From Enterovibrio sp051650965 (GTDB lineage: Bacteria > Pseudomonadota > Gammaproteobacteria > Enterobacterales > Vibrionaceae), in contig JBOFRL010000022.1 in the NCBI GenBank assembly GCA_051650965.1, positions 1 through 64,000 on the forward strand: 64,000 bases of DNA, read 5' to 3'. Shown here piece by piece: positions 1 to 9,094 of the stretch. The notes beneath the pieces were generated by a model. The model ran no database searches, was not told the DNA's origin, and was given only the letters and a program-made list of their open reading frames with translations. Made by a program: the position numbers and the translations under genes. The first letter of the stretch is position 1; every line of letters begins with the position of its first letter.

Positions 1-153
1 GATAAACCGCTTTTCATCAACTTACTAACGACTGCTTTTTTGTGCGCTTCAGGATAATGTCTCACTCAAACCTAACTTCCGCCCCCTGTTCAATAGTACG
101 AAAAACTGAGGCGACAACTATCCTGACACAGGGGGATAAAGCGATAATTTGAG

Positions 154-179
154 AATACGCACCGCAAGCGATGCGTATT
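154..179 (-). terminator. Hairpin downstream of the alcohol dehydrogenase gene
   Basis: Two 8-base arms (AATACGCA and TGCGTATT) flank a 10-base loop just past the stop codon of the minus-strand alcohol dehydrogenase gene. No clear T run follows on the minus strand, so termination strength is uncertain. I see no gene in bases 1-184. Confidence 0.4.
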
Positions 180-184
180 TGCGC

Positions 185-1330
185 CTACGCGATGGCGTGT
201 TGCAAGATCTTGCGCACTTGCACAGGCGTCACTTGGCCAGTTTCGGTGAGCGCGGTGTGGCCGTGCGCGGTCAATTTGGCGATCACCTGCTCGATGGCGC
301 TGTGCTTATCGCATTGATGTTCAGTCAATTTGGTTGCCACGTCTAAGCTGTGGTAGAAATTTTCCATCGCATCGATGGTGCGCTCGGCCAGATCGCCGGT
401 TTGTGGCAGCGCAAAAACGTGCTTGCCCAAAAGCTCAAGCTTGTGGCGCTTAGCTTCGATTTGGTTTCGCAAAAGCCACGGATGAATGATGGCAAGGCTG
501 CGCGCATGGTCAACATGCCACAGTGCGGTAAGCTCATGGCCGATCATGTGCGTTGCCCAGTCCTGCGCGACGCCGGTGCCGATAAGGCCGTTAAGCGCTT
601 GGTTTGCCGCCCACATTAAGTTGGCGTACCAATTTTCATCTTTATTATTAATGGTTTGGCCAAGATTTTTGAGCGTGTGTAGCAGCGCCAGCGAAAAACC
701 GTCTTGCACCAGCGCGCCTTGTGGCAGGGTGATGAACTGCTCGCACACGTGGACCCACGCATCGACAACGCCATTGACCACTTGGCGTGGCGGCAAGCTG
801 TGCATGGTGGTCGGATCAAGCACGGCAAAAACAGGCTGCACCAGCGGCGTCATAAACACCAATTTCTCTTGAGTCGCCGCTTTGCTGATCACTGCGCCCG
901 CATTGGACTCAGAGCCGGTGGCGGGCAGCGTCAAAACTGCGCCAAGTTTGACCGCTGATGTAGGCGTGTGCTTGCCGGTTAAGATGTCCCAGCCGTCGCC
1001 AGCATAATGCGCTGCTGCAGCGACGTATTTGCTGCCATCGATCACTGAGCCGCCGCCGACCGCTAAAATGAAGTCGATGTGCTTTTCACGCACGATGGCG
1101 ACTGCGCGATCGAGCGTCTCTTGGGTTGGATTTGGCTCAACGCCTGCAAATTCGTGCCATTCAAAACCGGCTAAGGCTTGAGTAAGCTGTTGATAAACGC
1201 CATTTTTTTTGATGGAGCCACCGCCATAAATCACCAACACTTTGCTTTTGGGCGCGATAGCATTTTTTACAGCACTGATCTGGCCTTGTCCAAAATGGAT
1301 CACGGTTGGGTTGCAGTAGGTAAATTGCAT
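185..1330 (-). CDS. Iron-type NADPH-dependent alcohol/aldehyde dehydrogenase, YqhD-like
   Basis: About 381 residues, close to E. coli YqhD. The family reduces aldehydes to alcohols in the cytoplasm with NAD(P)H and a divalent metal. Seen: the dinucleotide-binding motif GGGSVID near residues 92-98, the ATGSE motif further on, a D-x3-H pair (DAWVH) near residue 190, and two later histidines in HMIGHEL and HVDHARS, which fit the four metal ligands of the family. The start at 1330 is chosen because AAGGA lies 6 bases before this ATG and the family's N-terminus begins here; an in-frame ATG two codons upstream and a further upstream start are less likely. It stands alone, 79 bases downstream of the yadH stop on the same strand. 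The physiological substrate cannot be told from sequence. Confidence 0.9.
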   Translation of the reverse strand: MQFTYCNPTVIHFGQGQISAVKNAIAPKSKVLVIYGGGSIKKNGVYQQLTQALAGFEWHEFAGVEPNPTQETLDRAVAIVREKHIDFILAVGGGSVIDGSKYVAAAAHYAGDGWDILTGKHTPTSAVKLGAVLTLPATGSESNAGAVISKAATQEKLVFMTPLVQPVFAVLDPTTMHSLPPRQVVNGVVDAWVHVCEQFITLPQGALVQDGFSLALLHTLKNLGQTINNKDENWYANLMWAANQALNGLIGTGVAQDWATHMIGHELTALWHVDHARSLAIIHPWLLRNQIEAKRHKLELLGKHVFALPQTGDLAERTIDAMENFYHSLDVATKLTEHQCDKHSAIEQVIAKLTAHGHTALTETGQVTPVQVRKILQHAIA

Positions 1331-1408
1331 GATCATTCCTTGTTGGGTTGGTTTATTACATTCACAGCCTGCGGCTGCAGTTTGCATGAAAATTCAAATG
1401 GCCTGCGT

Positions 1409-2179
1409 TTAACTTCTGAGGCCAATTCCTTTCGTTATCAGGTACCAAGCGGTCATGTACAGCACTATCAGCAAGCTTATCAGCACCAAAAAAGCGCTGT
1501 AGATACTGACATCGCTGGTTCCTAAAAAGCCGTAGCGAAACGCGTTGATCATATAAACGATAGGGTTGAATTTGGACACCCCTTGCCAAAATGGCGACAG
1601 CTGCGAGAGCGAGTAAAAAACGCCGCCGAGGTAGGTGAGTGGGGTGAGCACGAAAGTGGGCACGATGTTGATGTCATCAAAAGAGCGCGCGCACACGGCA
1701 TTGATAAGTCCGCCGAGCGAAAAAATAGTCGAGGTCAAGAGAACTGTGGCTATCACGATGCCAACGTGCGCGATATTAAATGGCACAAAAAAGAGCGACA
1801 ACAGTGTCACCAGCAGGCCGACGCTTAGTCCGCGCGCCACGCCGCCGCCCACGTAGCCGGCAATGAAGACGTAAGTGGGGATCGGCGCGACTAGCAGCTC
1901 TTCTATGCTGCGCTGCAGCTTGGAAATGTAAAATGACGACGAAACATTGGCGTACGAGTTGGTGATCACCGACATCATAATAAGGCCGGGCACAATGTAG
2001 GCCATGTAGCTAAAGCCGCCGATATCGCCAATGCGCGAGCCAATCAAGTTGCCAAAAATAATAAAATAGAGCGTCATGGTGATCACCGGCGGCACAAGCG
2101 TTTGGATCCAAATGCGCGAAAAGCGGGTGATCTCTTTAAATAACAGGCTGTAAAATGCCACCCAGTAGCATGATTTCAT
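1409..2179 (-). CDS. yadH: ABC-2 type transporter permease YadH
   Basis: 256 residues, the same length as E. coli YadH. It is the membrane half of an ABC exporter whose substrate is not established. The protein has about six hydrophobic segments of the ABC-2 permease type, with conserved stretches such as YIVPGLIMMSVI and SIEELLVAPI. Its ATG overlaps the last bases of the upstream ATPase gene by 4 bases, so the two are translationally coupled and form one transporter. Confidence 0.92.
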   Translation of the reverse strand: MKSCYWVAFYSLLFKEITRFSRIWIQTLVPPVITMTLYFIIFGNLIGSRIGDIGGFSYMAYIVPGLIMMSVITNSYANVSSSFYISKLQRSIEELLVAPIPTYVFIAGYVGGGVARGLSVGLLVTLLSLFFVPFNIAHVGIVIATVLLTSTIFSLGGLINAVCARSFDDINIVPTFVLTPLTYLGGVFYSLSQLSPFWQGVSKFNPIVYMINAFRYGFLGTSDVSIYSAFLVLISLLIVLYMTAWYLITKGIGLRS

Positions 2180-3108
2180 TGCTTTTTCTCCTGCGTGCCG
2201 TGATCGTTTTGTACTAAATTGACAAACAACTCTTCAAGGCGATTACTTTTATTACGCATTGATATTACCGAAATATTTTGCGCTGATAACGCATCAAAAA
2301 CGGTGTTAAGTGGCAGCGTTTTATCGAGTTCAACTTCGAGCGTGTTATTGTCGACCATTTTCCATTTTAGCTCAGGCAGATCAATTGGTTGAGAAAATGG
2401 CGCGAGGTCAAAGAGGAAAGTTTCGACAGTTAGCTTTTGCAATAGCGCTTTCATGCTGGTGTTTTCGATAAGCTCGCCTTTGTTGATAATGCCGATGTTG
2501 CGGCAGAGGTGCTCGGCTTCTTCGAGGTAGTGGGTGGTCAAAATAATGGTAACGCCTTGTTGATTGAGATCATTTAAAAATGTCCACATAGAGCGGCGCA
2601 GCTCGATATCAACTCCCGCGGTCGGCTCATCTAAAATCAAAAGTTTTGGCTCGTGCATCAGTGCGCGAGCAATCATCAAGCGGCGCTTCATCCCGCCGGA
2701 CAAGGTGCGCGCCTGCTGCTCGCGTTTGTCCCATAAATCGAGCAAAGTGAGATACTTTTGCGCGCGCAATTTGGCCTCTTTGCGCGCAATTCCGTAGTAG
2801 CCTGCCTGATTGATGACGATTTGGATAACTTTTTCAAATTGGCCAAAGTTAACCTCTTGCGGCACAAGGCCGATCATGCTTTTGGCAAGCTCGGGCTGCG
2901 TCTCTAAATCGACGCCAAAAATAGTTACTTTGCCAGCAGTTTTGTTGACGAGCGAGCTGATGATGCCGATGGTGGTTGATTTTCCTGCGCCATTTGGCCC
3001 AAGCAGCGCGTAAAAATCGCCTTGTTCAACGGAGAGTGAAATGCCTTTTAGTGCTTGTGTATTGCCATACACTTTGATCAAGTTTTCTAACTCAAGTGCC
3101 TTTGTCAT
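2176..3108 (-). CDS. yadG: ABC transporter ATP-binding protein YadG
   Basis: About 310 residues from the ATG at 3108. It is the ATPase partner of YadH. Seen: Walker A GPNGAGKS near residues 37-44, signature LSGGMKRR, Walker B LLILDEPTAGVD and the switch histidine in ILTTHYLEEAE. Much of the sequence is nearly identical to what I recall of E. coli YadG. The ATG at 3108 is chosen by family alignment although its ribosome binding site is weak; a GTG at 3150 would add 14 residues without family support. Divergent from can across about 230 bases, as in E. coli. Confidence 0.93.
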   Translation of the reverse strand: MTKALELENLIKVYGNTQALKGISLSVEQGDFYALLGPNGAGKSTTIGIISSLVNKTAGKVTIFGVDLETQPELAKSMIGLVPQEVNFGQFEKVIQIVINQAGYYGIARKEAKLRAQKYLTLLDLWDKREQQARTLSGGMKRRLMIARALMHEPKLLILDEPTAGVDIELRRSMWTFLNDLNQQGVTIILTTHYLEEAEHLCRNIGIINKGELIENTSMKALLQKLTVETFLFDLAPFSQPIDLPELKWKMVDNNTLEVELDKTLPLNTVFDALSAQNISVISMRNKSNRLEELFVNLVQNDHGTQEKKQ

Positions 3109-3340
3109 GCTCAAAATTGCCTTTTCGGGGGCTCGCTTTTTAGGATGCACAAGCTTTGTCTACGTAGCTGTTTTTTGCAATTATGCAATCAGTAAGCAAA
3201 GACGTTATGCGGGGCGCGCCGTAAAATTGCTTCTGCAGCCAAGGTTAGCATGTAAAAAGAACGAGGCACTATCAACTTATTGTTATTTTTGTTATACAAA
3301 GGTATCTCAACAGAACAAAGATGGAGCTTTGGGGTAGAAT

Positions 3341-3988
3341 ATGGCACAACAGCTTAAAGCAATATTTGATAAGAATGCCGTATGGGCGATGCAACGCCGA
3401 CAGGCCGATCCTGACTATTTCACCTCGCTAACCAGCGTGCAGCGGCCAGAATACTTATGGATTGGGTGTTCTGATAGCCGCGTTCCTGCGGAAAGATTAA
3501 CAGGACTCGATTCTGGTGAGCTGTTTGTGCACCGTAATGTTGCAAACCAAGTGATCCACACCGATTTAAACTGCTTATCGGTGGTGCAATATGCGGTTGA
3601 TGTGCTAAAAGTCAAACACATCATCATTTGTGGCCACTACCGCTGCGGCGGCGTGCATGCTGCTATCGATAATCTTGAGCTTGGGCTGATCAACAACTGG
3701 CTTTTGCATATTCGAGATATTTATTTAAAACATCGCTCTTTTTTCAACAAGTTTCCGCTCGACGAGCAGGCAAACCGTTTGTGCGAGCTCAATGTGGTCG
3801 AGCAAAGTTATAACCTTGGCAATTCCACCGTGGTGCGCTCAGCTTGGGACAGAGGGCAAGATCTCTACATTCATGGCTTGTTTTACGATATTAGCGATGG
3901 CGTGTTAAAAACACTGAATATGACGGCGAACAATAAGCAGACGCTTGAGGTTGTCTATCACGCTGCTATTAATAAGCTTCTAAGTTAG
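3341..3988 (+). CDS. can: Beta-class carbonic anhydrase Can
   Basis: 215 residues (E. coli Can has 220). It interconverts CO2 and bicarbonate in the cytoplasm and so supplies bicarbonate for carboxylases such as the acetyl-CoA carboxylase whose alpha subunit is encoded later in this window. The zinc ligands are visible: Cys43 and Asp45 in the CSDSR motif, and His99 and Cys102 in HYRCGG. It lies between the divergent yadGH genes and the convergent hpt gene, the neighbourhood known in E. coli. A composite hairpin follows the stop. Confidence 0.95.
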   Translation: MAQQLKAIFDKNAVWAMQRRQADPDYFTSLTSVQRPEYLWIGCSDSRVPAERLTGLDSGELFVHRNVANQVIHTDLNCLSVVQYAVDVLKVKHIIICGHYRCGGVHAAIDNLELGLINNWLLHIRDIYLKHRSFFNKFPLDEQANRLCELNVVEQSYNLGNSTVVRSAWDRGQDLYIHGLFYDISDGVLKTLNMTANNKQTLEVVYHAAINKLLS

Positions 3989-4041
3989 TTATTTGATTTT
4001 TAACGTTTCGTTGTGAAAAATGTAACAAAACGTCTGTTTAC

Positions 4042-4088
4042 ATCAAGCGACGCTGTTGCCGGTAACAGCAGAGCGTCCGCTTGATTTT
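4042..4088 (+). terminator. Composite hairpin terminator after can
   Basis: An outer stem ATCAAGCG/CGCTTGAT encloses ACGCT/AGCGT and a small inner GTT/AAC stem, and is followed by TTTTT on the plus strand. The position between the convergent can and hpt genes fits a terminator for can. Confidence 0.6.
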
Positions 4089-4097
4089 TGGCTCAAA

Positions 4098-4622
4098 TTA
4101 CGCCTGAACAACCTTGCCAATGTAAGGCAGATTGCGATATTTCTGTGCGTAATCAATACCTAAGCCAACTACAAACTCGTCAGGAATTTCAAAGCCAACC
4201 CAGTCGACAGGAATGTCAATTTCGCGCCGTGCTGGTTTATCTAGCAAGGTACAGATGCGAATTGATTTTGGCTTGCGGCGCGCAAGAATTTCACGCACGC
4301 TGTGCAAGGTTTTCCCTGTATCAATGATATCTTCGACGAGCAAAACGTCGCGCCCTTTAATATCATCCTCAAGATCTTTCAAAATGGTCACGTCGCCGCT
4401 GTGCATGCTCTGTCCGTAACTTGAAACTGTCATAAAATCAAGACTGAGAGGACATTGTATGGAGCGCGCCAAATCGGCAATAAAGATAAATGAGCCGCGC
4501 AGCAGGCCGACCATAACGAGATCGCTACTGTCTTGATAAAAATCAGTAATCTGCTCGGCTAACGTGTAGATCCGTTGCTGAATTTCTTTTTCCGATATCA
4601 AAACTTCGATGCTGTGTTTCAT
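4098..4622 (-). CDS. hpt: Hypoxanthine phosphoribosyltransferase
   Basis: About 174 residues. It salvages hypoxanthine (and guanine) to IMP/GMP using PRPP in the cytoplasm. The PRPP-binding motif VLLVEDIIDTGKT lies near residues 95-107, and the C-terminal segment PDEFVVGLGIDYAQ is typical. The ATG at 4622 is preferred over an upstream TTG at 4628 because it matches the family N-terminus (MKHSIEV) and has AAGG upstream. Convergent with can. Confidence 0.94.
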   Translation of the reverse strand: MKHSIEVLISEKEIQQRIYTLAEQITDFYQDSSDLVMVGLLRGSFIFIADLARSIQCPLSLDFMTVSSYGQSMHSGDVTILKDLEDDIKGRDVLLVEDIIDTGKTLHSVREILARRKPKSIRICTLLDKPARREIDIPVDWVGFEIPDEFVVGLGIDYAQKYRNLPYIGKVVQA

Positions 4623-4628
4623 AAACAA

Positions 4629-5236
4629 CCTTTATACAAAATTGAATTTGGTAGCGGCTGTGATCGCGTAGTCAATGGCGTCAGTATAGACGTGAGTAGC
4701 TCCCTCACTTGGCTGTAGGTGTTTTACAACAGCTGCAATGAGATTGCTAGGATTGCAAGATAACTTAAAATGCACGATTAGCAACTTTATGCTTACCTTG
4801 GTGTTTTTTGTTAAGATCAACGCGAAAACTGCAATAATGAACAATGCTATCACGATTGGGCTAACTTTTTCCTCTTTTTCTCTTTTTAACAGCGCAAATG
4901 CAAGGTTTGTTGATGATTTTTCGACGTATTTGCAGTGTGTCAGCAAAAAAGCATAGCGAAATACATTTTTTTAAGTTGTAGAGAAAATTGTCAAATATCG
5001 TTATAGATAATAGAGTTAGCTTTTTTCTGCTGTGCAAAGTTAACCAGTTTTAGTGCAAGTTGTTTAAAAAAATGAAAATATTGCTCGGGATTAATGAATT
5101 TTTTTGTTCTTTAGCGGCCTATTTTTGTAACGGATAAAGAAACAAATTAACAAAGTTACTGCTATGCAATGAGATTTTTATCTTGCTTAGCTTAGGCGAT
5201 GACGAATGCGATGAAAAAGAATTAAAAAGAGGTGTT
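4629..5236. other. AT-rich intergenic region between hpt and the sensor gene
   Basis: About 600 bases without a convincing gene. It must hold the hpt promoter (minus strand) and the promoter of the sensor gene that starts at 5237. A 104-codon minus-strand frame (4632-4946) with one hydrophobic stretch starts only with TTG and lacks a ribosome binding site; I do not call it. Confidence 0.6.
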
Positions 5237-7090
5237 ATGACGCAAATTGGTTTAATAAGAAGTGCTTTTTGGACTTTTGGCAGCTCTGTTTTTGTGCCAT
5301 TTCTTTTTCTTTTATCGCTAGCTGTAGCGTCGGCCCCCGTTGCATTGGCGCAAGGGGCGGCTGCGCCGGAGGCTGACGCCGAGCATATGCACGTGCTCAA
5401 GCTTCCCCCCAACAAAAAAGTGTTATACATCAACTCATTCCACCGCGGTCTGCCTTGGAGCGATGCAATTGAGCAAGGGATGCGCGATGCCTTAATGTTA
5501 TCGCAAGAGCCCGTTGATTTTTCCGTTGTTTATTTAGATGCGCTGCGTTTTCCGAATAACAAAATCCAAAAAAAGATGGCCGAGCTGCTCGCGCTTAACA
5601 AATTGGCGGAATCTGCAGATCTTATTTTAACCTCACATAATGCCGCATTTGACTTTGCTAACACGTTGCAAAATCAGAAAAAAGCAGCGCCCGACAGTGC
5701 CAAGCCGATCATTTTTACCGCGCTGTCCAAGCAGGCTCTTGAAGAGTCGAGTTTGCAGCCAAATGTGGCTGGGATCACCGAGTTTGACGATTTTGCTGCA
5801 ACGGTGCAAAAGGTATTGTCGCTGCATCCTCAAACAAAGCAGCTGCTTTTTATCAGCGACCCGTTCAACCAGCACAGCCAGCATCTGTTTGAAAAGATGA
5901 AAAAAGATGTGCTGCCAAGACTTGCGCGCTCGCTGCACGTTGATTTTGTTTTCGTGACCAAAAAGCAAGAGTTGCAACAAGCGCTTGAGCAGCTTGGACC
6001 TGACGCTTTGCTGTTTATGCTCGCTGAACGCTTGCCGAACGAAAACCGCTATTATTTGAGCGCTAATCAGACCATTAGCATGGTCAATGAGATGACGACG
6101 GCGCCCATCTATAGTTTTTGGCTGACGCACATTGGCTACGGCAGCGTTGGCGGACAGGTGATCAGTGGCCATGCCCAAGGACGCGCGGCGGCAAAGCTGG
6201 CGCTTAAAGTACTTTCGCTGTCGGATAGAAATCAGCTGCCGCAGATCAGCGATGAAAATTTAGGGTGGTATTTTGACCGCGCTTTGCTGGCGCAGTACAA
6301 AGTGGCGCCCCAAGCGTTGCCGGAAGGCGCGCGTTTTGTTAATAGCAAGAAGAGCTTGTGGGTCACTTACCAGATGCAAATTCTGATGGGCGCGGCGCTT
6401 TTGTTTGCGGCTATCTGTTTGGTGCTGCTGATTGCGCTGTTTTCGCTGCGTAAAAAGGATCAGCAAAAGGCGCTTGAAGGGCTGCAGGAAGAGGCGGTGC
6501 CCTTGACCGATCCGCTCGATCCCAATTTGCTGGGCGTCGGCATGCCGGTCGCGCTAGCGAACGACGAAAATCTCGACCCGCTAGATCCTCTAACTGGGTT
6601 ATTTAACGCTGCCGCTTTTGAGCAAAAGTTATCTAAAGAGCTGCTGCGCGCGTACCGCTACCGCACGTCGCTGAGTTTGCTGCTCTTTTCGGTTGACGAG
6701 TGGCCGCAAAAGCTCGCGTCAGGCGATGCGCCCGAGAAGTTGAATGAAAATTTGATCAGCTTAAGTAAATGGCTGAACACAGATTGCGGCGTACGCGGCA
6801 CCGATATTTTGGCTTATCTGCAAGATGCGAAGTTTGCGCTGCTATTACCGCACACAAATAACGCGCATGCTTTGCAAATTGCGGAAAAATTGCTGAGCGG
6901 CATCACCAATGTCTCTGTGGGGCAGGGCAGCTCGAGTAAACTTACGATGAGTATTGGTGTCGCGTCGGTCGAAGGGCTGCGTAATTATTTGGTGAGCGCG
7001 CAACATATGCTAAATACCAGCGAGATGCTGCGAGTGACAGCTGAACATGAAGGTGGCAATTTGATCAAATCACAAAAAATAGTGCCTTAG
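5237..7090 (+). CDS. Membrane sensor: periplasmic ABC-substrate-binding-like domain plus degenerate GGDEF domain
   Basis: 617 residues from the ATG at 5237, which has AGAGG upstream and begins a signal peptide (hydrophobic core, likely cut after ALA near residue 36). Residues about 50-360 resemble the ABC-transporter substrate-binding fold found in sensor proteins (VLYINSFHRGLPWSD at its start). One membrane segment spans about 378-405. A GGDEF-type domain begins at DPLTGLF (about 448) and includes LTMSIGVAS. The catalytic motif reads QDAKF in place of GGDEF (about 528-533), and the segment normally FKxINDxxGH is not recognisable, so diguanylate cyclase activity is very unlikely. Role inferred: ligand sensing in the periplasm with a non-catalytic cytoplasmic output. 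The ligand is unknown. Confidence 0.8.
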   Translation: MTQIGLIRSAFWTFGSSVFVPFLFLLSLAVASAPVALAQGAAAPEADAEHMHVLKLPPNKKVLYINSFHRGLPWSDAIEQGMRDALMLSQEPVDFSVVYLDALRFPNNKIQKKMAELLALNKLAESADLILTSHNAAFDFANTLQNQKKAAPDSAKPIIFTALSKQALEESSLQPNVAGITEFDDFAATVQKVLSLHPQTKQLLFISDPFNQHSQHLFEKMKKDVLPRLARSLHVDFVFVTKKQELQQALEQLGPDALLFMLAERLPNENRYYLSANQTISMVNEMTTAPIYSFWLTHIGYGSVGGQVISGHAQGRAAAKLALKVLSLSDRNQLPQISDENLGWYFDRALLAQYKVAPQALPEGARFVNSKKSLWVTYQMQILMGAALLFAAICLVLLIALFSLRKKDQQKALEGLQEEAVPLTDPLDPNLLGVGMPVALANDENLDPLDPLTGLFNAAAFEQKLSKELLRAYRYRTSLSLLLFSVDEWPQKLASGDAPEKLNENLISLSKWLNTDCGVRGTDILAYLQDAKFALLLPHTNNAHALQIAEKLLSGITNVSVGQGSSSKLTMSIGVASVEGLRNYLVSAQHMLNTSEMLRVTAEHEGGNLIKSQKIVP

Positions 7091-7267
7091 ACTAATTGGT
7101 TATTTTTGTTGTTTCAGTTACTCTTTTGTTCTGAATTGACAATGTGATTGCTATTCAAATTTGTGCTTGTCATTGATTGCTTTTTGCGCAATCAGCACGC
7201 CGCGAATAGCGCAGTGTCATTGGGTGCTTGCTTCGGTTTAGTTGAGATAGCCTTTAATTGAGATGCA

Positions 7268-9013
7268 ATGGTTTGCTACCAGCGAAACAGTTTGATTAGC
7301 ACAATCATATTCCAACACAAAAGTAACCAAATGAACGATTTCTATCTGTTGTACCAGCCAAAAATTAAAGAAAGTAAAATCGTTGGACTAGAGGCGCTGC
7401 TAAGGCCGACAGAGCAGGGGGTTTCGCCGATTGATTTCATCAGAAGCCGCCCTGATGCTGTTGATTTAGATTTGAGTGTGATGCAAAAGTGCGTGGATGA
7501 TATTGAGAAATATAATGTGCTTACAGATATTTCTATTAATATTCACCCAGAAAGCATTCTCTCAAATGAATTTATTGAGCAGGCGTTATGTAAATTAGCG
7601 GGCTGCAATGTGATGTTTGAACTGGTTGAATATCAACAGGCAAACATTAATGAGCTATTTTTAGCCAATATTCAGCTGCTCAGAGAGCGCGGAATAAAAA
7701 TATCGGTAGATGATTTTGGCAAAGATTTTGCGCGAACGGATGTTGCATTAGCTATTTCTGCTGATGAAGTAAAGTTTGATCGCTCATTATTAAAAAATAT
7801 AGAAAGTAATTATATTAACTTTAAGCACCTTGCTTTTCTATATGGAAAAATACATTCATTATGTACCAGCAAAATTGTTTTTGAAGGCGTAGAGACAAGA
7901 AAACAAAAAGAGTTGATTGAGGTTTTTTCAAAAGATCCGACCATTCAAGGATTTTTTTATCATAAACCGATGCCTTTATCAGAAATAATTAAACTGCCAA
8001 GTTTTACCAATGAAGGTGGCAGCGCTACTGATAATAAAGTTAAGAAAGATCATTTTGTACATGATTTGGATTATTTTTTATACAATGCGATTGTAACTGA
8101 GCAAATAACTTTGTGGGACAAAACAAAGGCTAATTTGCTTATAAAAGAAAAAGATCCATTTAGTTTGGTTTATAACAACGACTTTAATAAAACATTAAAT
8201 AATTTACGTAGTATTTATTTTAAAGATTCTAACGTGATTAATAATGGCGTAGTTGCACTGATTGATTCAACTGAGAAATTAGTTATTATTCGCAATAGAA
8301 AAGGCGTTGTTATTTATGACAACATGGCGCATAAAGCTTTAATTGGCGGCTCGCTAGTTGGCATAGATCCTCAAGAAATTATTAAGAAGAATAAGGATTA
8401 TTCGATCTGCATAGAAAAAGATATGCTGCTCATATCTGAACCAGAGGTTATGTTTTATATAGATGAAGAGATGTTTGGTGGCGAAACATACCAAACGATT
8501 CGTGAAAAATTAATTTATAACGATGAGATCTTTATCTTAACGAATATTTGTAAATCAAGTAAATCGTTAGATAGCGTCAGTAAAGATAAATTAACAGGAT
8601 GTTATGCGCGAGACTATTTGAAAAATGATTTCTCTTATTATCAGGATTCTTTGCTTTCGTATATCTCTTTGCACGATTTAAAGCTAATAGATAATAAGTT
8701 AGGCCATGATATTAGTAACGATTGTCTGGTGCAATTTAGTCGGATCATCTCTTCTTCGTTAAGAGGGAAAGATATATTTTTGCGCTACGATTATGACAAG
8801 TTTGTTATTATATTTGATTCAGTGGCGAGAGACGGGATCAATAAAAAGTTAGAGCAGTTGCGCGATTCTGTGCGCTTGCACTTTTTAAAGTTAGGCATTG
8901 AGCTTTCATTTGTCTTTACGTTAACCTTTATTGCAGGTAATAGTATAGAGAAAGCAATTGAACGCGCTAAGAAAAACATACGTTATGAAAATGAGTTAAC
9001 AAAAATTTCTTAG
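7268..9013 (+). CDS. Cyclic-di-GMP phosphodiesterase-type protein: EAL, PAS-like region, degenerate GGDEF
   Basis: 581 residues, no membrane segment. The EAL domain comes first and looks complete: EALLR near residue 43, the Asn in NIHPES, ELVE, VDDFG (about 147-151), EVKFD, FEGVE (about 206) and QGFFYHKP. These are the metal and substrate residues of active c-di-GMP phosphodiesterases. Residues about 320-430 look PAS-like (GVVIYDN, IGGSLVGI). The C-terminal domain starts at DKLTGCYARDYL (about 440), keeps GHDISND, but has DYDKF where GGDEF is expected (about 508-512), so cyclase activity is unlikely. EAL before GGDEF is the reverse of the common order. The start is uncertain: 7268 has GAG upstream; ATG 7331 lies exactly at the EAL domain. 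It follows another dead-GGDEF gene by 177 bases and may share its pathway. Confidence 0.82.
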   Translation: MVCYQRNSLISTIIFQHKSNQMNDFYLLYQPKIKESKIVGLEALLRPTEQGVSPIDFIRSRPDAVDLDLSVMQKCVDDIEKYNVLTDISINIHPESILSNEFIEQALCKLAGCNVMFELVEYQQANINELFLANIQLLRERGIKISVDDFGKDFARTDVALAISADEVKFDRSLLKNIESNYINFKHLAFLYGKIHSLCTSKIVFEGVETRKQKELIEVFSKDPTIQGFFYHKPMPLSEIIKLPSFTNEGGSATDNKVKKDHFVHDLDYFLYNAIVTEQITLWDKTKANLLIKEKDPFSLVYNNDFNKTLNNLRSIYFKDSNVINNGVVALIDSTEKLVIIRNRKGVVIYDNMAHKALIGGSLVGIDPQEIIKKNKDYSICIEKDMLLISEPEVMFYIDEEMFGGETYQTIREKLIYNDEIFILTNICKSSKSLDSVSKDKLTGCYARDYLKNDFSYYQDSLLSYISLHDLKLIDNKLGHDISNDCLVQFSRIISSSLRGKDIFLRYDYDKFVIIFDSVARDGINKKLEQLRDSVRLHFLKLGIELSFVFTLTFIAGNSIEKAIERAKKNIRYENELTKIS

Positions 9014-9094
9014 CAAGTCATTCTTTGTTTATATTGTGCACTCTGTTGATGTGCGGATTTTATGGTCATTTACTGAGAAAATAAGAGGGTGCTG

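Noticed and set aside
4632..4946. 104-codon minus-strand frame with one hydrophobic segment, upstream of hpt
   Set aside because: It starts with TTG, has no ribosome binding site and lies where the hpt promoter must be. The sequence is AT-rich, which gives hydrophobic stretches by chance.
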